The notes: a model not told the origin generated them from the sequence alone. 64,000 bases of DNA from Massilia sp. 9I (GCF_902506415.1 NZ_LR733275.1:4063856-4127855), one strand, 5' to 3'. Shown: positions 37,421 through 46,575, counted from the first letter of the stretch. Made by a program: numbers and translations.

Positions 37421-37873
37421 TTACTTCTTGTAGATGCCGACTTCCAGCACCACGTCGTCGACGCGCTGGATGAAGGTCGTCTTCGGCTCGATCTTGCCGC
37501 TGGTCGGATTCTTGTACTGGTAGTCGACCCAGCCCTTGCCCTTGGCGGCAGCCAGTTCGATGATCTCGCGGCGGTACTTCTTGCCGTTCGCGTCAGGCAC
37601 GTCGGTCAGGTCCTTGCCGACGATCGAGGGGTTGTAGGGATGGGCCAGCACGATGCCGGTCTTCAGGTCGCGGATGTCCATGTACAGCTCGCCCTGGACG
37701 TATTCCGCATCCTTGGCGTTGATGCGCTTCATCATCTCGTCCTTGCCCTTGGCTTTCACCAGCGCCACGCCGCGTTCGACCATCGCGATGGCGTCTTTCT
37801 CGGTCGGGGCATTGGCGAGAGCCGGGGTGGCGACGATAGCCAGGCACAGGGCGGTAGCTGCGAACAGTTTCAT
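37421..37873 (-). CDS. periplasmic single-Cache protein
   Basis: A 150-residue secreted protein: signal peptide MKLFAATALCLAIVATPALA, then a Cache-type fold (sCache_2-like) with the core MDIRDLKTGIVLAHPYNPSI followed by GKDLTDVPDANGKKYRREII and GKGWVDYQYKNPTSGKIEPK. The domain usually occurs inside chemoreceptors and kinases; here it is free and cotranscribed with the chemoreceptor, so it may be a soluble ligand-binding partner. RBS GAGGAG precedes the ATG at 37873. Ligand unknown; single-Cache domains often bind small carboxylates. Confidence 0.85.
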   Translation of the reverse strand: MKLFAATALCLAIVATPALANAPTEKDAIAMVERGVALVKAKGKDEMMKRINAKDAEYVQGELYMDIRDLKTGIVLAHPYNPSIVGKDLTDVPDANGKKYRREIIELAAAKGKGWVDYQYKNPTSGKIEPKTTFIQRVDDVVLEVGIYKK

Positions 37874-38207
37874 TATTAACTCCTCGAGTGGAATGTTCTG
37901 GGACCAACATTTCTTAAGTGCATTGGCAAATGTACCGGGCTGGGGGAGGGGCTAATTGCGGTGGCGCAATCGCATTGCGCTACGCCCTAGGAACGTTGCG
38001 CATTCGTGTCAGTCGTTGCTGACTCAGCCTTGTAGGACGCTCCTGAACAGGGATTGCCCCGATTGTTGTGCCAGCCCATGCTGTCGGAACACTCTGGTTG
38101 ATTGACGGCAATTTCCCAGACTTTCCGTAACGTAATATGAATTCTTCCCGGCAACGTTGCATGTGTATGTGCTCCGCGCCGGCCTCATTCACTCCTGGAG
38201 AATTCCC
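37874..38207 (+). other. 334-base region between Cache and KamA-like genes
   Basis: No gene is seen. It contains a perfect hairpin GCGCAAT-CGC-ATTGCGC (37964-37980), a further palindrome GCAACGTTGC (38151-38160) and the leader of the KamA-like gene. Promoters for both divergent genes must lie here, but none is clear. A frame extending the KamA-like gene upstream to 38157 runs through this region without coding signals. Confidence 0.4.
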
Positions 38208-39617
38208 GTGACCACGACCGAATTGACGCCCTCCAAGTTCAAGCCCTACACCCGGCAATCGATCCATACGGCGCGCCAGTGGCAATGGCTGACGCCGGAA
38301 CTGCAGGAAGCGGTGCAGGTGGTCTCGCATGTGCTGCCGTTCCGCGTGAATGCCTATGTGCTGGAAGAGCTGATCGACTGGGACAAGGTGCCGGACGATC
38401 CGATCTACCGCCTCACCTTCCCGCACCGCGACATGCTGCCGGCGCAGGAATACGAGCAGCTGCGCGATCTGGTGCTGTACAAGAAGGACGAGGCGGGGAT
38501 CGCCAAGCTGGTGCACGGCATCCGGATGCGCATGAACCCGCACCCGGCCGGCCAGATGACCCACAACGTCCCGCGCGTGAACGATGCGCCGCTCAAGGGC
38601 TTGCAGCACAAGTACAAGGAAACCGTGCTGTTCTTCCCGAGCTCGGGCCAGACCTGCCACGCCTACTGCACCTTCTGCTTCCGCTGGCCGCAGTTCGTCG
38701 GCATGGACGACATGAAGTTCGATGCGCGCGAATGCGGCGAACTGGTGTCCTACCTCGAGAGCCATACCGACGTCACCGACGTCCTGATCACCGGCGGCGA
38801 CCCGATGATCATGAACACCCGTTCCCTGGCCGAGTTCCTGGAGCCGCTGCTGGAGCCGAACCTGGCCCACATCCAGAACATCCGCATCGGCACCAAGTCG
38901 GTCGCCTATTGGCCGCAGCGCTTCGTGTCGGACAAGGACAGCGACGACCTGCTGCGCCTGTTTGAGAAGGTGGTCCGGTCAGGCAAGAATCTGGCGATCA
39001 TGGGCCACTACAATCACGCGGTGGAACTGCGCGCGTCCGTAGCGCAGCAGGCGGTCAAGCGCATCGTCGGCACCGGCGCCACCTTGCGCATGCAGGGCCC
39101 CCTGATCCGCCACATCAACGAAGACCCGAAGAGCTGGGCCGAACTGTGGACCACCGGCGTGCGCCTGGGCGCCATTCCCTATTACATGTTCGTCGAGCGC
39201 GACACCGGCCCGCGCGACTACTTCGCGCTGCCGCTGGCGCGCGCGCACCAGATCTTCCAGGAGGCCTATTCGATGGTGTCGGGCCTGTCGCGCACCGTGC
39301 GCGGGCCGTCGATGAGCGCCTTCCCCGGCAAGGTCGTGATCGATGGCGTGGTCACGATCAACGGCGAGAAGCTGTTCGCGCTGCAGTTCCTGCAGGCGCG
39401 TAATCCGGAGTGGGTGCGCCGTCCCTTCTTCGCCAAGTACGATCCGGACGCCACCTGGCTCGACCACCTGAAGCCGGCCTTCGGGAAAGACAAGTTCTTC
39501 TTCGAGCAGGAGAGCGGCGGCCCGCTGCGCGGACCCGGCGGGCGCGTGATCCCGCTGGTGCCGGCCGGGCAGATCCGTGCCGATGGCGAGTGCGGCAGCA
39601 CCCAGGACGCGGCCTGA
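38208..39617 (+). CDS. KamA-like radical SAM enzyme (lysine 2,3-aminomutase family, divergent)
   Basis: A 469-residue radical SAM protein. The [4Fe-4S] motif CHAYCTFCF has Cys150, Cys154 and Cys157, followed by the SAM-binding LITGGDPM and QGPLIRHIN. The family's PLP-lysine lid, PGGGGK in characterised aminomutases, is reduced to FPGKVVIDG, so PLP binding is possible but altered. It is longer than the EF-P aminomutase EpmB (~340). A GTG at 38208 follows CTGGAG at correct spacing and is preferred over upstream starts. Cotranscription with the MFS gene 20 bases later is probable. Substrate unknown. Confidence 0.85.
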   Translation: MTTTELTPSKFKPYTRQSIHTARQWQWLTPELQEAVQVVSHVLPFRVNAYVLEELIDWDKVPDDPIYRLTFPHRDMLPAQEYEQLRDLVLYKKDEAGIAKLVHGIRMRMNPHPAGQMTHNVPRVNDAPLKGLQHKYKETVLFFPSSGQTCHAYCTFCFRWPQFVGMDDMKFDARECGELVSYLESHTDVTDVLITGGDPMIMNTRSLAEFLEPLLEPNLAHIQNIRIGTKSVAYWPQRFVSDKDSDDLLRLFEKVVRSGKNLAIMGHYNHAVELRASVAQQAVKRIVGTGATLRMQGPLIRHINEDPKSWAELWTTGVRLGAIPYYMFVERDTGPRDYFALPLARAHQIFQEAYSMVSGLSRTVRGPSMSAFPGKVVIDGVVTINGEKLFALQFLQARNPEWVRRPFFAKYDPDATWLDHLKPAFGKDKFFFEQESGGPLRGPGGRVIPLVPAGQIRADGECGSTQDAA

Positions 39618-39637
39618 GCTGCCCTCAGGGACCTGAT

Positions 39638-40924
39638 ATGCAGGCGCCCGCCACGACGCCACGCCTGACCGGCGTGGCGGTGTTCTTCTACGTGTTCCTG
39701 CCATTCGCGCTGGGACACTACCTGTCCTCGCTGCTGCGCAACGTGAACGCGGTGCTGGCCTCGCACCTGGTGGGGGCGCTCGCGCTCACGCCGGGCGAAC
39801 TGGGGCTGCTCACCAGCGCCTTCTTCTTCGCCTTCGCCCTGGTCCAGCTGCCGGTCGGGATTGCGCTCGACCGCTGGGGACCGCGCCGGGTGCAGCTGGC
39901 GATGATGCTGGTCGGCGCTTTGGGTGCGCTGCTGTTCTCGCGCGGCAGCGGCTTCGGCCAGCTGCTGGTGGCGCGCGCCGTCATGGGCCTCGGCCTGGGT
40001 GGCTGCTTCATGGCGGCGGTGAAGGCGGTGTCGACCTGGATCGCGCCCAGCAAGCTGCCCTCGGTGCACGGCTACCTGATCGCGGTCGGCGGACTGGGCG
40101 CCGCCACCGCCACCATGCCGGTGCGGCTCGCGCTCGACTACACCGACTGGCGTGGCCTGTTCGCGATCCTGGGGGCGCTCACCGCCTGCTCCGGGCTCCT
40201 GATCGCGCTGCTGTACCCGCGCGACACGCAAGCGGCGCCGAAGCGCGGTCCGCTCGGCCAGGCGCTGCGTGATGTGTTCCGGGCGCCGGTGTTTCGCAGC
40301 ACGGCCTCGCTGGTCCTGATTCCGCATGCGGTGTTCTTCGGCATCCAGGGCTTGTGGATCGGACGTTGGCTGAGCGACGTCGCGCGCTTCCCGGACGATG
40401 CGGTGGCCTACCTGCTCTACATGGGGATGACGGCGGTGATCTTCGGCGCCATCGCGGTCGGCACCATCACCGAGTGGGCGGGACGGCGCGGCATCGCCCC
40501 GCTCGACGTCGCGGCCGCCGGCATCGGTGTCTTCCTGCTGGTGCAGGCCGCCTTCATCGTCAACTACCAGCCGAGCTTCCAGCTGCTGTCGGTGCTGTTC
40601 ACGCTGGTCGGCACGATCACCGGCATCGAGTACGCCATCGTTGCCCAGTCGATGCCGCGCGAACTGACCGGGCGCGCGGCCACCTGCCTGAACCTCCTGA
40701 TCTTCATCGGCGCCTTCGTGGTGCAGGCGGGCTTCGGCGTGATGGTCGGGATGTGGACGGCCGACGCGGGCGGCCATGCACCCGCCATCGCCTACCGCGC
40801 CGCGTTTGCCGTTCTGGTGGCGGTGCAGTTGCCCGGGCTGGTCGGCTTCGTGCTGCGGCGGCGCCGTGAGCGCCGGGCGCATGCCGCGGCCGGGGTTGAG
40901 GAGGCACTGGCGGCGCCCTCGTGA
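39638..40924 (+). CDS. MFS transporter
   Basis: A 428-residue major-facilitator protein with 12 predicted helices. The A-loop motif occurs as GIALDRWGPRRVQL between helices 2 and 3. The first helix is near residue 12-32 (GVAVFFYVFLPFALGHYL). There is no indication of substrate; as it follows the KamA-like gene by 20 bases, it may carry that enzyme's substrate or product. RBS AGGGA precedes the ATG. The C-terminal tail is Arg/Ala-rich. Confidence 0.88.
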   Translation: MQAPATTPRLTGVAVFFYVFLPFALGHYLSSLLRNVNAVLASHLVGALALTPGELGLLTSAFFFAFALVQLPVGIALDRWGPRRVQLAMMLVGALGALLFSRGSGFGQLLVARAVMGLGLGGCFMAAVKAVSTWIAPSKLPSVHGYLIAVGGLGAATATMPVRLALDYTDWRGLFAILGALTACSGLLIALLYPRDTQAAPKRGPLGQALRDVFRAPVFRSTASLVLIPHAVFFGIQGLWIGRWLSDVARFPDDAVAYLLYMGMTAVIFGAIAVGTITEWAGRRGIAPLDVAAAGIGVFLLVQAAFIVNYQPSFQLLSVLFTLVGTITGIEYAIVAQSMPRELTGRAATCLNLLIFIGAFVVQAGFGVMVGMWTADAGGHAPAIAYRAAFAVLVAVQLPGLVGFVLRRRRERRAHAAAGVEEALAAPS

Positions 40925-41002
40925 AGGCCGGCGGGCAGTGCGATATTCCCTGATTGGCCCGCATCTGGCAAGATGGATGCTGCCCGCCCACAGGAGAAAA
41001 CC

Positions 41003-42307
41003 ATGCGCCATTACCCGCTCGGAGCCATGCTGTTGCTGCTTGCCGCCTGCGGCGACCGTTCCACCCTGTCACCCGGCGCCGACGTCGGCCTCGAGCCGGC
41101 GATCGCGTCGCCGGTCAAGCGCATCATCCCGACCGTCGACATCGCGCCCGCCAAGGGCTGGCCGCCGGGGAGCACACCGGTCGCCGCGGCCGGCCTCGCG
41201 GTGAAGGCCTTTGCGTCCGGCCTCGATCACCCGCGCTGGCTGCTGGTGCTGCCTAACGGCGACGTGCTGGTTGCCGAAACCAATGCGCCTGAGCGGCCGG
41301 AAGACAAGAAGGGCATCCGGGGCTACATCATGGGCAAGGTGATGGCCAAGGCCGGCGCCGCGGTGCCGAGCGCCAACCGCATCACCCTGCTGCGCGACGC
41401 CGACGGCGACGGCGCCGCCGAAACGAAGACGGTCTTCCTGAAGAACCTGAACTCGCCCTTCGGCATGGCCCTGGTGGGCGACATGCTGTACGTGGCCAAT
41501 ACCGACGGCATCGTACGCTTCCCCTACAAGGACGGCGCCACCGAGATCACGGCCGGTGCGCAACCGGTAGCGGCGCTGCCGGGCGGGCCGCTGAACCACC
41601 ACTGGACCAAGAACATCATCGCCAGCAAGGACGGCCGCCGGCTGTACGCGACCTCGGGCTCGAACAGCAATGTCGCCGAGAACGGCATCGACAAGGAAAC
41701 CGACCGCGCCGCCATCCTCGAAGTCGATATCGCCAGCGGTAGGACGCGCCTGTTCGCCTCCGGCCTGCGCAACCCGAACGGCCTGGCCTGGAACCCGGAG
41801 ACCGGGGTGCTCTGGACCGTCGTCAACGAGCGCGACGAACTGGGCAGCGACCTGGTGCCGGACTACCTGACGTCGGTGAAGGAGGGCGGCTTCTACGGCT
41901 GGCCGTACAGCTACTACGGCCGCCACGTGGACGAGCGCGTCCAGCCGCCACGCCCCGACCTGGTGGCCAAGGCGATCGTGCCGGACTACGCGCTCGGCGC
42001 CCACGTGGCGGCGCTGGGCCTGGCCTTCTATACGGGCCATCTGCTGCCCCAATTCGCGAATGGCGCCATCATCGGCCAGCACGGCTCGTGGAACCGCACG
42101 CCGCTGTCGGGCTACAACGTGGTCCACGTGCCCTTCAGGGCGGGCAGGCCGGCGGGCAAGCCGGTCGAGATCCTGGGCGGCTTCGTCGACCAGCAGGGCG
42201 ATGCGCTGGGCCGCCCGGTGGGCGTGGCGGTGGACAAGGCGGGCGCCATCCTGGTGGCGGACGACGTCGGTAACGTGATCTGGCGCGTGACGCCGGGCGC
42301 CCGCTGA
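41003..42307 (+). CDS. sorbosone/glucose dehydrogenase-like PQQ beta-propeller lipoprotein
   Basis: A 434-residue exported protein with lipobox LLAAC (residue ~16). The fold is a six-bladed beta-propeller of the soluble glucose/sorbosone dehydrogenase group: GLDHPRWLLVLPNGDVLVAE, LNHHWTKNIIASKDG, SGLRNPNGLAWNPETG, GWPYSYYG and IIGQHGSWNRTPLSGY are the conserved strands, with His and Arg residues expected to hold PQQ. The precise sugar or aldehyde is not known. GGAGAAAACC precedes ATG 41003. It converges on the accessory oxidase operon with only one base between the stop codons. Confidence 0.85.
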   Translation: MRHYPLGAMLLLLAACGDRSTLSPGADVGLEPAIASPVKRIIPTVDIAPAKGWPPGSTPVAAAGLAVKAFASGLDHPRWLLVLPNGDVLVAETNAPERPEDKKGIRGYIMGKVMAKAGAAVPSANRITLLRDADGDGAAETKTVFLKNLNSPFGMALVGDMLYVANTDGIVRFPYKDGATEITAGAQPVAALPGGPLNHHWTKNIIASKDGRRLYATSGSNSNVAENGIDKETDRAAILEVDIASGRTRLFASGLRNPNGLAWNPETGVLWTVVNERDELGSDLVPDYLTSVKEGGFYGWPYSYYGRHVDERVQPPRPDLVAKAIVPDYALGAHVAALGLAFYTGHLLPQFANGAIIGQHGSWNRTPLSGYNVVHVPFRAGRPAGKPVEILGGFVDQQGDALGRPVGVAVDKAGAILVADDVGNVIWRVTPGAR

Positions 42308-42308
42308 T

Positions 42309-42638
42309 TTACGCGCAGTCGCCCACCAGCAGCAGCGGCAGGCCGGTCCACGCGATCCCCACCAGCGCCAGCAGGGCGCCGAGCGCTGCCGCCCAGTGGA
42401 GCAGGCCCGCGCCTTGCGCGTCCTGCAGGATGGCGCGCTCACGCCACGCCAGCCACGCGCACACGGCCAGCGCCAGCGCGGTGGCGCCCCCGAGGAGCAT
42501 CCGGTCCGGTCCTCCGGCGCGCATCGCGGCCGGCGTGCACTGCGCCGCCGCCAACAGGTAGCAGAAGGCGAAGTGCGCGGCCCACACCAGCAGCGGCAGG
42601 GTGCCGCGCACGAACCGGCGGAAGAAATGATCGTGCAT
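42309..42638 (-). CDS. small membrane protein at the end of the oxidase operon
   Basis: A 109-residue protein with three hydrophobic segments (LLVWAAHFAFCYLLAAA; LLGGATALALAVCAWLA; WAAALGALLALVGIAWTGLP). It begins three bases after the fused subunit I/III stop codon, preceded by GGAG, and so belongs to the operon. I do not recognise a family; small membrane proteins in such operons sometimes take the place of subunit IV or of an assembly factor. A longer frame starting at 42713 would overlap the upstream gene and is not preferred. Confidence 0.65.
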   Translation of the reverse strand: MHDHFFRRFVRGTLPLLVWAAHFAFCYLLAAAQCTPAAMRAGGPDRMLLGGATALALAVCAWLAWRERAILQDAQGAGLLHWAAALGALLALVGIAWTGLPLLLVGDCA

Positions 42639-42640
42639 GC

Positions 42641-45154
42641 CTACTCCATCAGCAGCGGAAGGATGCGCACCAGCGCCATGCCGGCCAGGCCCTGCAGCGT
42701 CGTGTAGTGCCACAGCAGGGAGACGTTGTCGAGCGTGGCGCGGCTATGCTCTCCCAGGTGGCCGCGCCAGGCGCGCAGGCACAGGTAGGGCCCGGCGATC
42801 GCCAGCACCACCACGTGCAGGCCCTGGTAAGCGAGGAGGGCCCCGATCGCCGCGCCCCAGGCGCTGGCGCTCGGATCGAGCCCGGCGAACTGGTGGCCGC
42901 GCAGGTCGAGCATGAAGGAGGCCGCGGTACAGGCCAACGCCGCCAGCACCAGCCAGGGCAGGCGCCGCTTGCCCAGCGCGCGCAGCGCCAGCAGCATCAG
43001 GACCGAGCCGGCTACCAGCAGGCCGCCGGACGCCAGCTGCCAGGGCAGCTCGGGCAGGGCGGCGCCCGGCGGCGGACAGACCATCAGGCGCATCGACACG
43101 TGGACGTAGGCGTAGCCGAAGGAAGCGAAGATGCAGGCGTCGACCACCAGCATCACCATCGTGCCCCACCAGGATTGCGAAGAGGTAGTCTTGGCGTTCA
43201 CCGGCAGCACCAGGTCGTCGCTGACCCGCGCCTGCTTGACTGGCGGCTTGCGGTCGGATTCCCACAGCCAGGCGATGGTGCCGGCCACCGCCATGAAGCC
43301 GAATATCCAGGCCAGCAGCATGGCCTTCACCGTCAGCAGCAGGAAGAAGCCGGCAGTGCCGAGGGCGGCGATCACGGGCAGCCAGCTGTCGCCCGGCAGC
43401 ACCATCAGGTAGCGCGGCTCGGCGCTGACCGGGCTGGTGGCGATGGTCTCGCGCAGGCCGGTGGCGGTTTGCGGCAGGTAGTGCTGGCCGCGGTCGACTT
43501 CATCCGAGAGCGTAGGCTGGTCCCACAGCGGGTTGACCGAGGTGATGCGCGGGATGCTGCGGTTGCCGTAGGATTCGGAGGTGAGCCATTCCAGCGTTGG
43601 CGCATTCCACGGGTTGCCCACCTCCTTCTCCGGCCGGCGCAGGCTGCGCACGACGTCAAAGATGAACAGCAGCACGCCGAAGGCGAAGACAAAAGCCCCG
43701 ACCGTGGACAGCAGGTTCAGGAAGTCCCAGCCCATCTGGGCGTCGTAGGTGTAGACCCGGCGCGGCATGCCGTACAGGCCCGTGATGTGCATCGGGAAGA
43801 AGGCCAGGTTGAAGCCGCCGAACATCAGCCAGAACACCCAGCGCGCCACGCGTTCCGACAGCGCCTGGCCCTTGACCAGGGGCAGCCAGTAATACATCGC
43901 CGCGAACACCGGGAACACCATGCCGCCGATGAGCACGTAGTGCAGGTGGGCCACGATGAAATAGGTGTCGTGCACCTGCCAGTCGAAAGGAATCACGGCC
44001 ACCATCACCCCGGTCAGGCCGCCCAGCACGAAGATGAACATGAAGCCCATCAGGAACAGGGCCGGCGAGTGCATCTGCACGCGCCCGTTCCACAGGGTGG
44101 CGATCCAGGCGAACACCTGGATGCCGGTCGGGATCGCGACCGCCATGCTGGCTGCCGAGATGAAGCTCATCTCCAGTACGCCCAGGCCGGCGGTGAACAT
44201 GTGGTGGGCCCACAGGCCGAAGCTGAAGAAGCCCACGCCCACCAGCGCCACGATGATGGCGCGCCGGCCCACCAGCGGGGTGGCGGCAATGGTCGGGATC
44301 ATGGTCGAGACCATGCCGGCCGCCGGCAGGAAGATGATGTAGACCTCGGGGTGGCCGAAGAACCAGAACAGGTGCTGCCACAGGATCGGGTCGCCGCCGC
44401 GTTCGGCGATGAAGAAGGGCCAGTCGAAGGCGCGCTCCAGTTCCAGCAGGGCGGTGCCGGCGATCACCGCGGGGAAGGCGAACACGATCATCACCGCCAC
44501 CACCAGCATGGCCCAGGCATACACCGGCATGCGGCGCAGCGTCATGCCGGGCGCGCGGGTGAACAGGATGCCGACGATCAGCTCGACCGCGCCGGCGATC
44601 GCCGAGATCTCGATGAAGCCGATCCCCAGCAGCCAGAAGTCGGCGTTCAGGCCGGGCGAATACTGGTTGCCGGTATAGGGCGGGTACATGAACCAGCCCC
44701 CGTCCGGCGCCAGTCCCACGAAGATGGTGCAGAAGAAGGCCAGGCCGCCGAAGGCATAGGCCCAGTAGGCATAGGCGGACAGGCGCGGGAAGGGCAGGTC
44801 GCGCGCGCCCAGCATGTTGGGCAGCAGGTAAACCGCGATCGCCTCGACGATGGGGATCGCAAACAGGAACATCATCACCGTGCCATGCATGGTGAAGACC
44901 TGGTTGTAGGTGCCGGGACTGAGCAGGCCGTTGTCGGGCACGGCCAGCTGGACCCGCATCAGCAGCGCCAGGATGCCGGCCAGGATGAAGAACAGCAGGG
45001 CGGTGCCGATGTAGAGCAGGCCGATGCTGGTGTTGTTGACCGACTTGAAGAAGCGCCAGCCGGTGGGCGTGCGCCAGACTTCCTTGAGACGCTCGAGTTC
45101 GCCCTCCGGGCGAGGCAGGGAATTAGGCAATGCGTCGGAAAGCGGCTGCGTCAT
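42641..45154 (-). CDS. fused haem-copper oxidase subunit I + III
   Basis: An 837-residue inner-membrane protein. Subunit I spans ~1-560 with GHPEVYIIFLP (Glu and the cross-linked His-Tyr pair), HHMF (CuB ligands) and YFIVAHLHYVLIGG (haem ligands); subunit III spans ~640-835 (SWWGTMVMLVVDACIFASFG and the final helices). The K-channel motif PTGIK is PTGIQ here, so the proton-channel lysine is replaced by glutamine, while the D-channel Asp (GARDLPFPR) is kept. Together with subunit II this makes an accessory aa3/caa3-type oxidase. It overlaps subunit II by four bases. Confidence 0.93.
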   Translation of the reverse strand: MTQPLSDALPNSLPRPEGELERLKEVWRTPTGWRFFKSVNNTSIGLLYIGTALLFFILAGILALLMRVQLAVPDNGLLSPGTYNQVFTMHGTVMMFLFAIPIVEAIAVYLLPNMLGARDLPFPRLSAYAYWAYAFGGLAFFCTIFVGLAPDGGWFMYPPYTGNQYSPGLNADFWLLGIGFIEISAIAGAVELIVGILFTRAPGMTLRRMPVYAWAMLVVAVMIVFAFPAVIAGTALLELERAFDWPFFIAERGGDPILWQHLFWFFGHPEVYIIFLPAAGMVSTMIPTIAATPLVGRRAIIVALVGVGFFSFGLWAHHMFTAGLGVLEMSFISAASMAVAIPTGIQVFAWIATLWNGRVQMHSPALFLMGFMFIFVLGGLTGVMVAVIPFDWQVHDTYFIVAHLHYVLIGGMVFPVFAAMYYWLPLVKGQALSERVARWVFWLMFGGFNLAFFPMHITGLYGMPRRVYTYDAQMGWDFLNLLSTVGAFVFAFGVLLFIFDVVRSLRRPEKEVGNPWNAPTLEWLTSESYGNRSIPRITSVNPLWDQPTLSDEVDRGQHYLPQTATGLRETIATSPVSAEPRYLMVLPGDSWLPVIAALGTAGFFLLLTVKAMLLAWIFGFMAVAGTIAWLWESDRKPPVKQARVSDDLVLPVNAKTTSSQSWWGTMVMLVVDACIFASFGYAYVHVSMRLMVCPPPGAALPELPWQLASGGLLVAGSVLMLLALRALGKRRLPWLVLAALACTAASFMLDLRGHQFAGLDPSASAWGAAIGALLAYQGLHVVVLAIAGPYLCLRAWRGHLGEHSRATLDNVSLLWHYTTLQGLAGMALVRILPLLME

Positions 45155-46080
45155 TTCAGGTGCTCGAGGTAGGTGGACAGCGCGTTCAGCGTCTCGCTGT
45201 CGAGCTCACGGGAACCCGGCATGAAGACGCCCGGCTTGGCCTTCTGCGGGTCGGCAATCCAGCCGCCGAGGGCGTCGCGGTGGGTGCGCAGCAGGCCTGC
45301 GCCGATGTACATGCGGCTGCCGACGTGGGTCAGGTCCGGCCCCAGGCGTGCGCCTTCCGCCAGGCCGCGGATGGTGTGGCAGGCCTGGCAGCGCTGCTCC
45401 AGGAATACGGCGCGGCCGCGCTCGAGCAGCTGCGTGCTGGCGAGCTGGGCCGGCTGGGCCTGGCGCGCCAGCCAGGACTCGAACTCCTGCGGACTGGATG
45501 CCACCACGTGCAGCGCCATCTTGGCGTGCTGGGCGCCGCAGAATTCGGCGCACTGGCCGCGGTAGATGCCGGGCTTCTCGGCGCGCAGGGTCAGGCTGGT
45601 GACGCGGCCCGGCACCATGTCGCGCTTGCCCGCGAGCGATGGAATCCACAGGCTGTGGATCACGTCGGCGGAATTCAGGCCCAGGTGGACGGCGCGTCCG
45701 GTCGGGATGTGGATCTCGTTGGCGGTGACGACCTCAATCCCGCTGGCCGGGTCGTGGTAGCGCACTTCCCACCACCACATCTTGGCGGTCACCGAGATGT
45801 TCAGGGCGCCGTGCGAGGTTTGCGGCGCCAGCTGGGCGCTGCGCCAGGTGCTCCATGCCAGCAGTGCGGTGAGCACCACGACCGGGAAGGCGATGCCGCC
45901 GCCGCCGATCCACAGCAGCGCGCGCGCCGGCCGCTCGCGGCGCCGCAGGCTCAAGTAAAGCAGCGCCATCACGGCCACGAAAATCAGCGTACCGGCGCCG
46001 AACAGCACCCAGGCGAACTGGCTGATGATGGCGGCGTCCCAGCCGCCCGGATGCAGGACCGATTGCAGCGTATCGTTCAT
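45151..46080 (-). CDS. cytochrome c oxidase subunit II with haem c domain
   Basis: A 309-residue membrane protein with two N-terminal helices (~19-45 and ~56-76) and a periplasmic cupredoxin domain. The CuA site is complete: His142, Cys177, Glu179, Cys181, His185 and Met188 (GQCAEFCGAQHAKM). A covalent-haem motif CQACH (231-235) follows, so it is a caa3-type subunit II accepting electrons from a c-type cytochrome. The MNDTLQSVL start at 46080 lies seven bases after the preceding cytochrome stop; an upstream extension to 46179 would be a shadow of that gene. Last residues overlap the subunit I/III gene. Confidence 0.94.
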   Translation of the reverse strand: MNDTLQSVLHPGGWDAAIISQFAWVLFGAGTLIFVAVMALLYLSLRRRERPARALLWIGGGGIAFPVVVLTALLAWSTWRSAQLAPQTSHGALNISVTAKMWWWEVRYHDPASGIEVVTANEIHIPTGRAVHLGLNSADVIHSLWIPSLAGKRDMVPGRVTSLTLRAEKPGIYRGQCAEFCGAQHAKMALHVVASSPQEFESWLARQAQPAQLASTQLLERGRAVFLEQRCQACHTIRGLAEGARLGPDLTHVGSRMYIGAGLLRTHRDALGGWIADPQKAKPGVFMPGSRELDSETLNALSTYLEHLK

Positions 46081-46087
46081 GCGCCGC

Positions 46088-46486
46088 CTACCTGAGGGTG
46101 TACAGGAAGGCCGCCATGTGGCGCGCCTCCTGTTCCGTAAGACCCATCGGCGGCATCTCGGTGCCGGGCTTGACGGCATGCGGCACGCGCAGCCATCGCA
46201 CCATGTTGTCGGGCCGGTTGGGAATGCCGCCGGCGATGTAGCTCAGGCGGCCGATCGTGTCGAGCGCGGGGCCATCGCTGCCGGCGGCGCCCTGTACGCC
46301 GGGAATCGTGTGGCAGGCGCCGCACTGGTACTGGGTCACCAGGCGCAGGCCCTGCTCCACCTCGCCGCCGGGAACGATCGAGCGCGGCTCGTCCTTGCAT
46401 CCGCCGAGCAGCATGGCGGACACCAGCATCAGGCCGGCGTGTCGTGTGCTTTTGCGGACGGAATCGTAGGGTGGACGGGTGCGCAC
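46088..46486 (-). CDS. c-type cytochrome lipoprotein
   Basis: A 132-residue lipoprotein cytochrome. The lipobox LLGGC puts the lipid on Cys30; haem-binding CGACH is at 55-59 (TQYQCGACHTIPG) and the axial Met lies in GTEMPPMGL. A GTG start at 46486 gives a proper basic n-region; an ATG at 46429 would leave only a ten-residue signal, and a longer TTG start at 46558 would run through the promoter. It is the first gene of the oxidase operon and may pass electrons to subunit II. Divergent from the two cytochrome genes to the right. Confidence 0.8.
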   Translation of the reverse strand: MRTRPPYDSVRKSTRHAGLMLVSAMLLGGCKDEPRSIVPGGEVEQGLRLVTQYQCGACHTIPGVQGAAGSDGPALDTIGRLSYIAGGIPNRPDNMVRWLRVPHAVKPGTEMPPMGLTEQEARHMAAFLYTLR

Positions 46487-46575
46487 GCTTGGAAATCGGA
46501 ATTGTGGAGTGGCTTTTATAATACACAAACAGTGATGTAATTTTTTTAACGAATCCAATCGGACGCACCCCGCCC

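Noticed and set aside
37964..37980. Hairpin GCGCAAT-CGC-ATTGCGC as a sigma-54 site or terminator
   Set aside because: Neither GG-N10-GC spacing nor a U-run fits.
42707..45172. An 821-codon frame opposite the oxidase subunit I/III gene
   Set aside because: No recognisable domain; the opposite strand carries an oxidase with all metal ligands.
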